Source of the DNA: Embleya scabrispora DSM 41855
Lineage (GTDB): Bacteria > Actinomycetota > Actinomycetes > Streptomycetales > Streptomycetaceae
NCBI RefSeq assembly: GCF_000372745.1
Contig: NZ_KB889561.1
Span: forward strand, 167,287-231,286
Length of the DNA stretch: 64,000 nucleotides
Reading direction: 5' to 3'
Position numbers and translations under genes: made by a program. The notes under the pieces were generated by a model that saw only the letters and a list, made by a program, of their open reading frames with translations, was not told the origin of the DNA and searched no databases. Of this stretch, positions 35,847 through 43,909 are shown one piece after another; the first letter of the stretch is position 1; each line of letters opens with the position of its first letter.

Positions 35847-36740
35847 ATGATCGTTATTACCGCTCCCACCGGGAACATCGGCCGTCACCTGCTTTCCGAG
35901 CTCCTGGAGTCCGCCCCCGCCGCGGGCGAGGAACTGCGCGTGATCGTGCGCGACCCCGCCCGGCTTCCGGACGCGGCGCGCGGACGCGTCGAGGTGATCA
36001 CCGGCTCGCACGCGGAAGCCGAGGTCCTCGACCGGGCCTTCGAGGGTGCGGACGCCGTCTTCTGGCTCGTCCCCCCGGACGCCTCCCTGACCCCGCACGA
36101 CGCCTACACCGGCTTCACCCGCCCCGCCGCCAAGGCGCTCGTCGCCCACGGCGTCGGCCGTGTCGTCGGCGTCTCGGCGCTCGGCCGCGGCACCCCGCTC
36201 GCCGACCGCGCCGGCCTGGTCACCGCGTCCCTGGCCATGGACGACCTCATCGCCGGTACCGGTGTTGCCTACCGGGCCCTGGCCTCCCCCTCCTTCTTCG
36301 AGAACCTCCTGGAGGAAGTCGACTCGATCCGCGACAAGGGCGTCTTCACCGACAACGTCGACGCCGACCACAAGGCCCCCCGCGTCGCTGTCGCCGACCT
36401 CGCGGCCGCCGCCGCCGGCCTGTTGCTGGACCGCTCGTGGACCGGCACCGGCAGCGTCCCGGTCCTCGGGCCGCAGGACCTGTCCCCCAACGACCTGGCC
36501 CGCATCATGACCGCACAGTTCGGCCGCCCCATCCGCTACGAACGCCAGCCGCTCGACGAGATGTACACCACCCTGGTCGGCTACGGCCTCAACGAGGCAT
36601 TCGTCCAGGGCATCGTCGACATGAAGCGGGCCAAGGACGAGGGCCTCGACGCCGGCGTCGTCCGCACCCCGGACACCGCCTCCCCCACCGGCTTCGAGCA
36701 GTGGTGCGCCGAGACCCTCAAGCCCGCCGTCCTCTCCTGA
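35847..36740 (+). CDS. NmrA-like NAD(P)-binding oxidoreductase
   Basis: 297 aa. Rossmann motif TAPTGNIGRHLL at the N-terminus (GxxGxxG type), then ADAVFWLVPPDAS and the variable C-terminal domain. Atypical short-chain dehydrogenase of the NmrA/HSCARG group; these act as NAD(P)H sensors or quinone reductases. The classical YxxxK is not evident. Cytosolic. RBS GCGAGG. Followed 72 bases on by the darcynin gene in the same direction; divergent from a LysR regulator. Confidence 0.85.
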   Translation: MIVITAPTGNIGRHLLSELLESAPAAGEELRVIVRDPARLPDAARGRVEVITGSHAEAEVLDRAFEGADAVFWLVPPDASLTPHDAYTGFTRPAAKALVAHGVGRVVGVSALGRGTPLADRAGLVTASLAMDDLIAGTGVAYRALASPSFFENLLEEVDSIRDKGVFTDNVDADHKAPRVAVADLAAAAAGLLLDRSWTGTGSVPVLGPQDLSPNDLARIMTAQFGRPIRYERQPLDEMYTTLVGYGLNEAFVQGIVDMKRAKDEGLDAGVVRTPDTASPTGFEQWCAETLKPAVLS

Positions 36741-36812
36741 GGACCCACCACCCGTGGCCGGAACACATGGTGCCCGGCACACCGAATCCACTCATACCTT
36801 GGAGACTTCCCG

Positions 36813-37178
36813 ATGCCCGCTGAGGAAACCCAGCCGCCGGTCACGGCGTTCATGCTCGTCAAGACCACACCCGAGTGGCTCGCCCTGACCGTCCAGGAAC
36901 GTGTGGACGCCTTCACCACCCAGGTCCTGCCGGCCATCGAGGCCAAGACCACCGGCGTCCGGTCACGCTTCTACGACACCGAGTTCTACTCCACGCGCGT
37001 CACCGACGTCTGGGTGTGGGAAGCCGAAGACCACCACGCCTACCAGCTCCTCATCGACGCACTGCGCGAAACCCCCTTCTGGGACCGCTACTTCGAGATC
37101 GTCGACCTCCTGGTCGGTACCGAGAACGGCTACGCCCGCACCTACGGCCTCGAACCCGTCGCCACCATCACCACCTGA
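36813..37178 (+). CDS. Darcynin family protein
   Basis: 121 aa. Whole-length match to my memory of the darcynin family: [36 protein letters not shown], then [22 protein letters not shown] single small alpha/beta (dimeric ferredoxin-like) domain of unknown biochemical role. It lies behind the NmrA-like gene and before a clear terminator, so it is the last gene of that unit. Confidence 0.85.
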   Translation: MPAEETQPPVTAFMLVKTTPEWLALTVQERVDAFTTQVLPAIEAKTTGVRSRFYDTEFYSTRVTDVWVWEAEDHHAYQLLIDALRETPFWDRYFEIVDLLVGTENGYARTYGLEPVATITT

Positions 37179-37204
37179 CACACCGCCCACCCCGAACGAC
37201 TGGT

Positions 37205-37242
37205 CCGATGCCCTCTCGCCACAACCGGCCGGAGGGCATCGG
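37205..37242 (+). terminator. Terminator after the darcynin gene
   Basis: Perfect 11-bp stem, CCGATGCCCTC / GAGGGCATCGG, with a 16-base loop, 26 bases after the stop codon. Confidence 0.8.
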
Positions 37243-37523
37243 AGCGGGAAGAACCAGAGCCCGCGTCCACGGCGCCGCGGGGACGGCCAAGTCGGTGACC
37301 TGCACCCGTCGAGCAGTCGAGGCGAGTCGGCCGCTCTGCTGGTCGGTCCGTGGCAATGGGGAGACCGAACCCCCACCGGAATGCCGCGTGCATGGCTGTG
37401 ACACGACAACTCGCCCCGGTGAGCGGGGCGTACGTCACCCGCTGCCGTGACTCGGCGGCAGCCAGTCCTGACCGCGGAGAACACCGACGGCCGAGGGGAA
37501 CACCTTCACCCCAGGAGGCGATC

Positions 37524-37622
37524 ATGTCCGGGGAGACAGCCGTTGCGACAGCGTTCGCGTGCTTCGGTGCCGCCACTGCGGCGTACGGTCAACCCCCGGA
37601 CCGCCGCCGTTCGACGGCGTAG
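37524..37622 (+). CDS. Possible 32-aa peptide with a strong ribosome site
   Basis: ATG preceded by a perfect AGGAGG at 37513-37518. The peptide runs MSGETAVATAFACFGAATAA to DRRRSTA and TAG. No family is recognised. The 520-base gap around it (37179-37700) otherwise holds only the terminator and a small inverted repeat CTGCCG-N8-CGGCAG near 37441. It could be a real small protein, a leader peptide for the DUF1838 gene 78 bases downstream, or the head of a lost gene. Confidence 0.3.
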   Translation: MSGETAVATAFACFGAATAAYGQPPDRRRSTA

Positions 37623-37700
37623 GCTGCCGAGCACGGGACGACGAGCCCGGGACGGCCGGCGCTCGGAGTCGGCCGACGCCGGGAGTTCGGCCGACGAACG

Positions 37701-38684
37701 ATGTGGGCGGACATGATCGAGACGAATGGACGGACACCGCGCATGGAATCCGGCAAGACATCGCCCGAGGCCCTGATCGCGTCGCTCGACGACGCGAACG
37801 CCCGGCTCTTCGTACGGTTGCTCGGCCGCCCCGACGGCCACGACATGCTGTACCGCATCAGCGGAACGGTGCACAATCACGTGCCCGGTGACGTTTACGG
37901 CAAGGTCTTCCCGCACGGTCGCGTGCTGTTCGGTGTCGAGGGCTACAACATCCGCCGGCTGATCAACCCGCCGGGCACCGACGACCTGCACATGGTCTCG
38001 CGCGAGATCGTCTTCTACACCGACCCGAAGGACGGCACCGTCCTGACCGAGTGGACGAACCCGCTGGACGGACACACCCGTCCCCTCCCGCCGATCGCCA
38101 ACGACCGCGTCCAGCTGTCGTACCGCATCCGCGACGGCGCCCTGTACGCGCTGTTCGGCCCCGCCGAGGTGCCGCTGGCCGCCTCCGTCGCCCCGCGGCG
38201 GGTCCATCGCAACCTGGTGTGGACGCTGGACGTGCCGCCCGTCTATCGCCTGGCCGACCGCTACGGCATCGACGACGACTTCGGCCTCGCGAACTCGACC
38301 TACACGTCATGGGAGTTGTTCGACTTCCTGGTGCACGAGGACGACGCCCACGCGTACTCCGGTACGGATGCCGCCACCCGGACGGGAGCGATGCCCGTGA
38401 GCAACTGTTGGAGCCGGATCTGCCCGTACGTGCCGGCGATGGGCATCGCGGAAAGCGAGACGCCGGGCAACCTCGTCTACCACGCGCGTGCCTGGAGCAT
38501 GGACGGTTTCGACGCGCTCGAACCGTGGTTGGCCGATCTCGTACGCACCCACCACCCGCTGTACACGAGCGCCCCCGACACCCCCGGCAGCGAACCCAAC
38601 ACCACCACCTGGACCGCGTTCCACGCCGACGTACTGGCCCCACGCGGCCTCACCTGGCGCGAATGGCGCGACACGGCCCACTGA
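37701..38684 (+). CDS. DUF1838 family protein
   Basis: 327 aa, function unknown. The family pattern is clear: RISGTVHNHVPGD, FGVEGYNIRRLINPPG, then VSREIVFYTDPKDGTVLTEW and NPLDGHTRPLPPIAND, and a Trp-rich C-terminus ending LTWREWRDTAH. Cytosolic; no signal. The start could be any of three in-frame ATGs (37701, 37713, 37743); the last begins MESGKTSPEALIASLDD. It stands alone before a convergent hydrolase gene. Confidence 0.75.
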   Translation: MWADMIETNGRTPRMESGKTSPEALIASLDDANARLFVRLLGRPDGHDMLYRISGTVHNHVPGDVYGKVFPHGRVLFGVEGYNIRRLINPPGTDDLHMVSREIVFYTDPKDGTVLTEWTNPLDGHTRPLPPIANDRVQLSYRIRDGALYALFGPAEVPLAASVAPRRVHRNLVWTLDVPPVYRLADRYGIDDDFGLANSTYTSWELFDFLVHEDDAHAYSGTDAATRTGAMPVSNCWSRICPYVPAMGIAESETPGNLVYHARAWSMDGFDALEPWLADLVRTHHPLYTSAPDTPGSEPNTTTWTAFHADVLAPRGLTWREWRDTAH

Positions 38685-38780
38685 GGCGCTCACCCACTCC
38701 CCACAACTGCTGTTGGAAGCGCGACGCGTGATTCCGCCGAGATCGCGGCGGACCCGGTCGGCCCGCCGCACGCGCGCGGA

Positions 38781-39596
38781 TCAGGACGAGTCGGCCAGGA
38801 AGCCGGTCACGGTTGCGACGTACTGCTCGGGGTGCGTCGAGTGCGGGACGTGCCCGGCGCCGTTCAGCGCGGCGACCCGCGCGTGTGGGATCGCGTCGGC
38901 GAGTTTGCCGATGATCTTCGGAAACCACGCCGGACTCGCGGTGCCGTGGGTCAAGAGCACGGGGGCGGCCAACGTCGACAGACCGGACGGGTCGATCGCC
39001 GCCCAGTGCGGATCGTTTTGTTCGTCCAGGAACGTGGCGGCGTTGCCGACGAAGGTCTCGCGTACCGGAGCGGGCAGCTTCGCCCACATCCCCGGCCCGA
39101 GAGCGACCTCCTCGACGAACCGGTACACCCCGCCCCGGTCGTCGCCCGCGCGCAGGCTGTCCACGACCGCGTCGATCCGGCTCCCCATCTCACGCATCAG
39201 CGGCTCGAGTTCCGGATCGCCCGCCACGGTCTCCAACAGCGGCGGCTCGTGCGCCACGAGGCTGCGGAACACCTCGGGCCGACGAGCGGCCCGCCCCAGC
39301 GCCGTGGACGCGCCGAAGGAGTTCGCGACCACGTGGGCGGGCGCCATGTCGAGCCGCTCCAGCAGCGCCGCCAGGTCGTCCTCGTCCTGGGTGCGGGCTC
39401 CCGGGCCGGCCGGCCCGGTGCTCCGGCCGTGGCCTCGACGGTCGTAGGTCACGACGCGATAGGACGCGGCGAGCGCGGGAACGACCGACCGCCAACTGTT
39501 GTGGTCGGTCCAGGAACCGTGCACGAGGACGAGCGGCTCGCCGTCGCCCGCGACTTCGTAGTACAGGTCGGCGCCATTCACCTGTGCGTGCGGCAT
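38781..39596 (-). CDS. Alpha/beta-fold hydrolase
   Basis: 271 aa from MPHAQVNGADLYYEVAG, with GAGGGGAA before the ATG. Upstream open sequence is not coding-like. Oxyanion motif LVHGSWTD; nucleophile Ser in ANSFGAS near residue 94 (V-A-N-S-F-G, slightly off the usual GxSxG); the catalytic Asp is not clear; His in LNGAGHVPH near the end. Likely a cytosolic esterase or haloperoxidase-like enzyme of unknown substrate. Confidence 0.85.
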   Translation of the reverse strand: MPHAQVNGADLYYEVAGDGEPLVLVHGSWTDHNSWRSVVPALAASYRVVTYDRRGHGRSTGPAGPGARTQDEDDLAALLERLDMAPAHVVANSFGASTALGRAARRPEVFRSLVAHEPPLLETVAGDPELEPLMREMGSRIDAVVDSLRAGDDRGGVYRFVEEVALGPGMWAKLPAPVRETFVGNAATFLDEQNDPHWAAIDPSGLSTLAAPVLLTHGTASPAWFPKIIGKLADAIPHARVAALNGAGHVPHSTHPEQYVATVTGFLADSS

Positions 39597-39647
39597 GCCG
39601 GGTTCCCCTCGCTCGGGTGTCACGGCGGTCCCGCCGTTCACTGCGTT

Positions 39648-39677
39648 CACGAACCACCGTCGCACGAACCACCGTCG
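39648..39677. repeat. 15-bp tandem direct repeat
   Basis: CACGAACCACCGTCG occurs twice in a row, 50 bases upstream of the hydrolase start. It may be a regulatory duplication or slippage product. Confidence 0.7.
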
Positions 39678-40369
39678 CGAGCGCGACATTCCCGGGCGGC
39701 GCCCCTCCCGGGCACGCGCCGACGCCGCCCATGGCTCGGTTGTCGGGCCTTCCGGAAAGCCGAATTGCACGAGGCGACCGGCAGGGAGTCAGTCATCCGC
39801 GAGCGCCCGCATGTGGGGATATGTCGCCGCGCGGGGATTCGGTTCGGCGGCGTGATGTATTTCACTGTCCGCGCGCGCCGACAAACCCCGGGCATGCGCC
39901 GACGGATCGAATTCGGCACGCCTTTTCGGAAGCTCGCTCCCCTCGTGGAGCCTCCGATTCCCGCGTATCGACAAATCATCGTCGGCGACGTGCGGACAGC
40001 CCTCGACCTGCGGTCGGGTAATCGATGGGAGATCGGGCAGGAAGGGACGAGAAGGGCGAAACATCAGGTAGGGGATCTGCGCGTGAGGCATGCCACAGAA
40101 TTCGCTTGGCTTTCGACTTCGGAACGGGTTAGGTTGATCCAGCCTACCGGCATCCGGACGTTTGGGGACGATTCGGTTAATGCGGCCCAAAGGCGTGGGG
40201 GAATCATCCGATGCGCGTACCGCACGCATCGGCGAGCACGGCAAGACCTGTGAATCGATAAATGTTTCAGAGTGTCCGCCGGTACTCCACCCGGGCGCAT
40301 CCTTTCGTTGGGATCGCCATCGGTCGGTGCTTCTTTCGTTTTGATTTTCCAAGAGAAGGTCGGGCTTTG
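39678..40369 (+). promoter_or_regulatory. Long, structured leader of the cell-wall-binding protein gene
   Basis: About 690 bases with no credible gene and lower GC than the surroundings. The last 250 bases can fold: GGTTAGG/CCTACC around 40127-40148, and a perfect 8-bp stem CCGATGCG/CGCATCGG (40208-40215 and 40225-40232), preceded by GTTAATGCGG and GGGGGAATCA. These elements recall parts of actinobacterial riboswitches that precede wall-remodelling genes, but I cannot match a full consensus. Confidence 0.4.
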
Positions 40370-41479
40370 ATGAAGCCACGTCGTCTGATCACCGCGATCG
40401 TTTCAGCCGCCACTGTCGCGCTGGGCACGGTCGCTCTTTCCGCCCCGGCCGGCGCCGCCGACGCCGACTCGGTGGTGCGGCTGTCGGGCTGGAACGCCGT
40501 CGCCACCTCCGCCGCAATCTCGCAGGCGACCTACAACAACGGCGGCGCCGACGCCGTCGTGCTGACGCGCGCCGACCACTTCGGTGACGGCCTGGTGGCC
40601 GCGCCGCTGGCCGTCGCCAAGAAGGCCCCGCTGCTGCTCACCGAGACCCAGTCGCTGAGCCCGGAGGCGGAGGCGGAGCTCAAGCGCGTCCTGCCGCAGG
40701 GCAAGTCGGTCTACGTCCTCGGTGGCGAACTCGCGCTCTCCAAGAACGTCGAGAACCGGGTCAGGGCTCTCGGCTACAACGTCGTGCGCATCGGTGGCGC
40801 GTCGCAGTACGAGACCGCGATCAACATCGCGAACGCGGCCACCCTGAGCCCGAAGTACATCCTCCTGGCCACCGGTCGGGAGTACTACGACGCGCTGGCC
40901 GCGGGTGCCTCGGCCGCCCTCGACGGCAGTGTCGTCGTCCTCACCGACGGTGCCAACCTGCCCAACTCGGTGCGCAACTACCTCGACCAGCACCCGAACT
41001 CGGAGCTGGTCACCGTCGGCACGCCGGCCGAGGACGCGCTGTACAACAACTACAACCGCGACTACTACGCCTTCTCCGGTGACGACGCGATCGACACCGC
41101 GCTCGCCGTCGCGGACTGGCTCGAGACGCCGGGCAACGCGAGCATCGCGACGATGAACACGTACCACGACGCGATGGCGGGCAGCGCGCTGTCCGGCCTG
41201 ATCGGGGCACCGGTCCTGCTGAGCAACAGCGACCGGCTCGACCCGCGCGTGGCCGCGTGGATCACCACCCACCGCCCGACGCTCAAGAACGCGCTGCTCT
41301 ACGGCGGCACCCTGGCGTTGAGCGACCGCGTCTTCACCGACACGCAGAACGCGCTCGGTGTCGGCGGCGCAGCGCTGCGCACCGCACCCCAGGCCCCGTC
41401 GCTGACGGCGCCCAAGGAGAAGGGCGACCGCCTGAACAAGTTCCCCAAGCACGCGCCGGCCACCACCGCCACCCGCTGA
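40370..41479 (+). CDS. Secreted cell-wall-binding repeat (CWB_2) protein
   Basis: 369 aa. ATG at 40370 after GAGAAGG. Signal peptide ITAIVSAATVALGTVALSAPAGAADA. The mature protein consists of three CWB_2-type repeats: the first opens VVRLSGWNAVATSAAIS, the second VRIGGASQYETAINIA, the third with FSGDDAIDTALAVADW. Each has the alternation of a YVLGG-type strand and a DALAA/GSAL helix that binds teichoic-acid-type polymers in clostridial proteins. No catalytic domain, so a wall-attached binding protein or an inactive carrier. It has a long structured leader and a strong terminator, so it is a monocistronic unit. Confidence 0.85.
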   Translation: MKPRRLITAIVSAATVALGTVALSAPAGAADADSVVRLSGWNAVATSAAISQATYNNGGADAVVLTRADHFGDGLVAAPLAVAKKAPLLLTETQSLSPEAEAELKRVLPQGKSVYVLGGELALSKNVENRVRALGYNVVRIGGASQYETAINIANAATLSPKYILLATGREYYDALAAGASAALDGSVVVLTDGANLPNSVRNYLDQHPNSELVTVGTPAEDALYNNYNRDYYAFSGDDAIDTALAVADWLETPGNASIATMNTYHDAMAGSALSGLIGAPVLLSNSDRLDPRVAAWITTHRPTLKNALLYGGTLALSDRVFTDTQNALGVGGAALRTAPQAPSLTAPKEKGDRLNKFPKHAPATTATR

Positions 41480-41484
41480 TCCCG

Positions 41485-41525
41485 ACGGCGTCCGCGACCG
41501 CTCCCCGAGCGGTCGCGGACGCCGT
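41485..41525 (+). terminator. Strong terminator after the CWB_2 gene
   Basis: A perfect 19-bp stem with a 3-base CCC loop, starting 5 bases after the stop codon. Confidence 0.9.
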
Positions 41526-41653
41526 TCGCCGGAAAGGCGCCGTGCCGGGGCCACGTCGTGGCCCTCGCCGGCGCCTCGACCGTCGGCAAGGCAGCCGCAC
41601 GAACGACGGCGGCGGGCCGATGCGGTACTCGGCGACGTTCGCCCGCCTGGTCC

Positions 41654-42820
41654 TCACAGGACGCGGGTGGCCCGCAGGAGACGCCATACCGCGGCTACGC
41701 GGACCCGGTCCTGGAAGGCCACGTACTCGGGTTCGCTCACGTGCGGGGCCCACTTGAGCTTGAAGGCTTCCTGCGACCTCGCCGGGTAGAGATCGCGCCC
41801 ACGCTTCGCGCTCTGCCGGATCGTCCACCCGAGGACTCCGGAGGCACCGGGCGGTTCGTGCTCGTCCGCCAGCCCGACGAAGGGCGCGAGCCCGAGGTGC
41901 AGCCAACCCGCGCCCTCCTCCGTGAAACGGTTCAACGCGGTGAGAGTGATCAGTTCGTGGGTACCGACAGGGGCCTGTGGGCAGCGTCGCGACAGGTCGC
42001 ACAACCACCCCGGTCGACTTCCCCAGGCCGGCGCGTAGGTGATGTAGGCGACGATCGCCCCGCGGTGGTGGGCCAGGAACGTACGGCGCAGCGTCCGGCC
42101 GATGCCGCCGTGTTCGCCGACCATGAAGGACAGTTGCCGCACGAGGCGTCCCTTGTCGCGTAGCCACTGGCGGTCGATGTGGTCCAGGGTGCGTTGATCG
42201 GGCAGGGCTTCGGATCGCACCTCCGTGACGACGACCCCCTCCCGCCGGGCCCGGGAGACGTTCTGCCGGACCTTGGCGAGGGGTTTGCCGCGCAGCGTGA
42301 AGCGGGACAGGTCGATGCCGTGCGAGATACCGAGCTGGTTGACCGTGAAACCGCGGTCGGTGTACAGAGCGATGTCGTTCGACCGAAGCTGAACCGCGGT
42401 CAGCAACTTGCGCCGGCCGGGGCCGCGACCGAGCGTGTGCAGGTACTCGTCGAGGAGCGGTCCTCGTTCCGCGGGCGCCGCGAAGGGTCCGGCGAACTGG
42501 ATGTGGTGGCGCTGCCCCGGCAGGTAGGCGACGAGCCCGGGGACGCCGCTCCCGTAGTAGTGCCGCGTTTGGGCATTGACCGCCAGGAAGGCGCTCGGAT
42601 GGTCGGCATGGCTGCGCAGCAGCCCGATCGGGTCCTGCTCGCTCGACACCGGGACCGCGGCCGTGGCCGCCGCTCCCGGGCGACCGTCGGCACCGTGTCG
42701 GCTCTCGCCGGCCGCGCCGCCCTGGGCCGGCAACACGCCGTCGCGGGCATCACTGCCGGTACCGTTTCCACCGCTCCGGTCGATCCGAACGGAAGACGGC
42801 TCTTCTCTGCCGAAGGTCAT
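41654..42820 (-). CDS. DUF2156 (phosphatidylglycerol lysyltransferase C-domain-like) protein
   Basis: 388 aa from MTFGREEPSSVR, with GGGGAA upstream. The first 60 residues are low-complexity. From HPSAFLAVN the chain matches the soluble GNAT-like domain of aminoacyl-phosphatidylglycerol synthases, and its free-standing relatives: VQLRSNDIALYTDRGF, KPLAKVRQNVSRARREG, WLRDKG, then EEGAGWLHLGLAPFVGL and KLKWAPHVSEPEYVAF. No membrane helices, so a cytosolic acyl/aminoacyl transferase-like enzyme. Donor and acceptor unknown. Divergent from the EthR-like gene. Confidence 0.75.
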   Translation of the reverse strand: MTFGREEPSSVRIDRSGGNGTGSDARDGVLPAQGGAAGESRHGADGRPGAAATAAVPVSSEQDPIGLLRSHADHPSAFLAVNAQTRHYYGSGVPGLVAYLPGQRHHIQFAGPFAAPAERGPLLDEYLHTLGRGPGRRKLLTAVQLRSNDIALYTDRGFTVNQLGISHGIDLSRFTLRGKPLAKVRQNVSRARREGVVVTEVRSEALPDQRTLDHIDRQWLRDKGRLVRQLSFMVGEHGGIGRTLRRTFLAHHRGAIVAYITYAPAWGSRPGWLCDLSRRCPQAPVGTHELITLTALNRFTEEGAGWLHLGLAPFVGLADEHEPPGASGVLGWTIRQSAKRGRDLYPARSQEAFKLKWAPHVSEPEYVAFQDRVRVAAVWRLLRATRVL

Positions 42821-42999
42821 GGCTTCCCCAAGCTGAGGCGGTCGTGTCGAAAGGACAAACGAGCCGTCCGAACGTGGGGACACGCTCCATCCGGTTTGCG
42901 TGGGCCCGGCGGTGACGGTGATTCCGCCGCTGCGTGCGATGCTCCGTCGAGCCCCGTCGACGTCAAGTCCGGTTCTCCGGGCGACGGTAGGGTTCGAGG

Positions 43000-43662
43000 G
43001 TGACCGACACGTTCGCGCAGGACACCACCCGCCCGCGTCGGGGTCGGCGCGAGTCGCGCCCCTCGGGCGACGATCGGGAGCAGGCGATCCTGGCCACCGC
43101 CGAGCGGTTGCTCGGCGAGCGGGACCTGAGCGAGATCTCCGTCGACGACCTGGCACGCGGGGCGGGCATCTCCCGGCCCACGTTCTACTTCTACTTCGCC
43201 TCCAAGGAGGCGGTCCTGCTCACCCTGATCGACCGGGTGGTCGCCGAGGCCGACGCCGCCTCGTCGGCTCCCCCCGAAGGCGCGCCCGCGGACCCAACCG
43301 CCCACTGGTGCACGGTGATCGACGCCTTCCTGGCGACCTTCCGGGCGCACCGCGCGGTGACCCTGGCCGCGGCCCGGGTGCGCGGCGGCAACCGCGAGGT
43401 GCGCGAGTTGTGGGCCGGGGTGATGGAGACGTGGGTGGCGCGGGCGGCCCACGCGATCGACTGCGAACGCGAGCGCGGCGCGGCTCCCCAGGGGCTGCCC
43501 GCGCGCGACCTGGCCATCGCGCTCACCTCGATGACCGAGCGCGTGCTGCACGCGACGTTCGCCGCCGAGCGGCCCGCCCTCGCCGAGGCCCGCGTCGTCG
43601 ACACGCTGCTCGGGATCTGGCTCGCCACCGTCTACCAGGCCCCCACCCCGCCGCGGGAGTGA
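43000..43662 (+). CDS. TetR/EthR-family regulator
   Basis: 220 aa from a GTG with a weak GAG-type site. N-terminal PRRGRRESRPSGDDREQAIL, then helix-turn-helix ISVDDLARGAGISRPTFYFYFASKEAVL, as in EthR. EthR usually represses a divergent Baeyer-Villiger monooxygenase. None is here; the divergent neighbour is the DUF2156 gene, which may be its target. Confidence 0.85.
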   Translation: MTDTFAQDTTRPRRGRRESRPSGDDREQAILATAERLLGERDLSEISVDDLARGAGISRPTFYFYFASKEAVLLTLIDRVVAEADAASSAPPEGAPADPTAHWCTVIDAFLATFRAHRAVTLAAARVRGGNREVRELWAGVMETWVARAAHAIDCERERGAAPQGLPARDLAIALTSMTERVLHATFAAERPALAEARVVDTLLGIWLATVYQAPTPPRE

Positions 43663-43844
43663 TACTGCCGGGGCGGCAAGGCACTCGGCGTCCCGCGCGG
43701 GCCGTCGTACAGGGGAGTCCCCACGGCCCGGGAGAGCGGCCGACTTCCTCACCCGAAAGGGTGATTCCTGGTGCTCGGACACGGCACCGCGCGCCCGCCG
43801 GCCCGCGAGTCGCCCTCGTCGACGCGGCAACGGGTGACCCTACG

Positions 43845-43881
43845 CCGGTGGGCGGGATCCCGAAGGAATCCCGCCCACCGG
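43845..43881 (-). terminator. Terminator of the polyketide operon
   Basis: A perfect 14-bp stem CCGGTGGGCGGGAT / ATCCCGCCCACCGG with a 9-base loop, 28 bases past the stop of the PfaC-type gene. Confidence 0.9.
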
Positions 43882-43909
43882 TACGACATCGACCGCTCTC
43901 GCCTGTCGG

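Noticed and set aside
39789..40379. Minus-strand open frame of 196 codons before the CWB_2 gene
   Set aside because: Poor codon bias, no ribosome site, and overlap with the structured leader. I treat the region as non-coding.
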